Source: Dokdonella fugitiva | GTDB lineage: Bacteria; Pseudomonadota; Gammaproteobacteria; Xanthomonadales; Rhodanobacteraceae | Direction of reading: 5' to 3' | Length of the DNA stretch: 64,000 bases | Assembly (NCBI RefSeq): GCF_004342425.1 | Contig: NZ_SLWQ01000003.1 | Span: 310,001 to 374,000 of the forward strand | Part shown: positions 63,067 to 64,000 of the stretch, piece after piece | Position numbering within the stretch: position 1 is the first letter of the stretch | Layout of the letters: each line of letters begins with the position of its first letter | The notes under the pieces: generated by a model | What the model was told of the DNA's origin: nothing | The model's database searches: none | What the model saw: the letters and a program-made list of their open reading frames with translations, nothing else | Made by a program: the position numbers and the translations under genes

Positions 63067-64000
63067 ATGTCCCAGCACCCGATCACCGACATAACCTTCG
63101 AAAGCTTCGACCTCCATCCCAGCCTCCTGTCCGGCCTGCATGCCGCCGGTTTCACGCGCTGCACGCCGATCCAGGCCCTGACCCTGCCGCTCGCGCTCGC
63201 CGGGCGCGACGTCGCCGGCCAGGCACAGACCGGCACCGGCAAGACCGGCGCGTTCCTCGTCGCCGTGCTGAACCGCCTGCTGACCCGGCCCGCGGTCGCC
63301 GATCGCAAGCTCACCGACCCGCGCGCGATCGTCATCGCGCCGACGCGCGAGCTGGCGATCCAGATCGACAAGGACTTCCGCAACATCGGCCGCGACACCG
63401 GCCTGCGCTCGGCGCTCATCTACGGCGGCGTCGACTACGACAAGCAGCGCGACCTGCTCAAGGCCGGTTGCGACCTCATCATCGCCACTCCCGGTCGCCT
63501 GATCGACTACCTCAAGCAGCACGTGTTCTCGTTCAACGCGATCGAGGCGGTCGTGCTCGACGAGGCCGACCGCATGTTCGACCTCGGTTTCATCAAGGAC
63601 ATCCGCTTCCTGTTCCGCCGCATGCCGCCGCGCGAGCAGCGCCAGAGCATGCTGTTCTCGGCGACCCTGAGCCACCGCGTGCTCGAGCTCGCCTACGACC
63701 ACATGAACGAGCCGGAGAAGCTCACCGTCGAGGCCGACAACGTCACTGCCGACCGCGTGCGCCAGCTCGTCTACTTCCCGGCCAAGGAAGAGAAGCAGCC
63801 GCTGCTGATCAACCTGCTGTCGCGCATCGACGCGCATCGCAGCATCGTGTTCGTCAACACGAAGATCGCCGCGGAGAAGATCACGCGCTCGCTCGAGCGG
63901 CAGGGCTTCACCGTCGCGACGCTGTCCGGCGACGTGCCGCAGGCCAAGCGCGAACGGCTGCTCGGCCGTTTCCAGAAGGGCGAGATCGAGATCCTCGTCG
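63067..64000 (+). CDS. rhlB: DEAD-box RNA helicase RhlB, partial at the window end
   Basis: The first 311 codons are in the window; the stop lies beyond it. Visible motifs are the Q motif (FTRCTPIQ), motif I (AQTGTGKT), Ia (PTRELA), Ib (TPGRLID), II (DEAD), III (SAT) and motif IV (SIVFVNTK). E. coli RhlB is 421 residues, in the RNA degradosome, and is next to trxA and rho, as here. The ATG has no strong AGGAGG, and the start is chosen by the conserved [11 protein letters not shown] opening. Works on mRNA with RNase E. Confidence 0.93.
   Translation, partial: MSQHPITDITFESFDLHPSLLSGLHAAGFTRCTPIQALTLPLALAGRDVAGQAQTGTGKTGAFLVAVLNRLLTRPAVADRKLTDPRAIVIAPTRELAIQIDKDFRNIGRDTGLRSALIYGGVDYDKQRDLLKAGCDLIIATPGRLIDYLKQHVFSFNAIEAVVLDEADRMFDLGFIKDIRFLFRRMPPREQRQSMLFSATLSHRVLELAYDHMNEPEKLTVEADNVTADRVRQLVYFPAKEEKQPLLINLLSRIDAHRSIVFVNTKIAAEKITRSLERQGFTVATLSGDVPQAKRERLLGRFQKGEIEILV

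Noticed and set aside
1..64000. rRNA, tRNA, insertion sequence, prophage or plasmid genes
   Set aside because: None recognised by reading; a tRNA or small-RNA covariance search could still find short RNA genes I missed.

Overview
The window is about 70% G+C, densely coded and mostly free of mobile genes. Gene content and order point to a gammaproteobacterium of the Xanthomonadales/Lysobacterales, most like the Rhodanobacteraceae (Dokdonella-type). Three clues support this: the rho-trxA-rhlB and algZ-algR-hemC neighbourhoods, the separation of trpE from trpGDC, and secreted proteins ending in an IFA(N/D)GF-type tail. This placement is inference from gene order and protein style, not from a marker-gene comparison. 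I found no rRNA, tRNA, CRISPR array, transposase or prophage gene.

Layout. 0-7 kb: aquaporin, then two tandem near-duplicate Ser/Thr kinase-TPR genes divergent from an FHA-GGDEF protein. 7-11 kb: a glutathione S-transferase, then pyruvate dehydrogenase E2 and a lipoyl-bearing E3. 11-20 kb: secreted and envelope proteins, including a 5'-truncated 'choice-of-anchor' gene and a large extracellular lipase. 20-27.5 kb: purC, djlA, rpe, two micro-ORFs, a two-component pair resembling the proteobacterial dedicated sortase system, and a BNR/sialidase-like protein. 27.6-39.6 kb: trpE and trpGDC separated by an SDR, a MocR-type regulator, a cytochrome c cluster and a Kef-type antiporter. 39.6-49.6 kb: GNAT proteins with a MarR-GNAT regulator, an S9 peptidase, a malectin-type esterase, algZR-hemC. 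49.8-57.2 kb: a DUF481 outer-membrane protein, then a minus-strand operon for a membrane-bound, cytoplasm-facing molybdoenzyme (SoeABC-like sulfite dehydrogenase) with an SLC13 permease gene between the A and B subunits. 57.3-64 kb: WYL regulator, patatin phospholipase, rho, trxA and the start of rhlB.

The main structure not explained by genes is a set of different palindromic repeat families. They mostly sit at gene ends (11.0, 34.1, 39.6, 44.3, 49.6 and 62.3 kb). In two adjacent-operon genes, soeA and soeB, a palindromic repeat lies inside the reading frame and adds about 33-37 residues, much as Rickettsia palindromic elements do. Other points worth checking are the 608-bp block shared by the two kinases, the possible link from Thr phosphorylation to c-di-GMP through the FHA-GGDEF protein, an SDR lacking its catalytic Tyr/Lys, and a C-terminal tail shared by three unrelated exported proteins.
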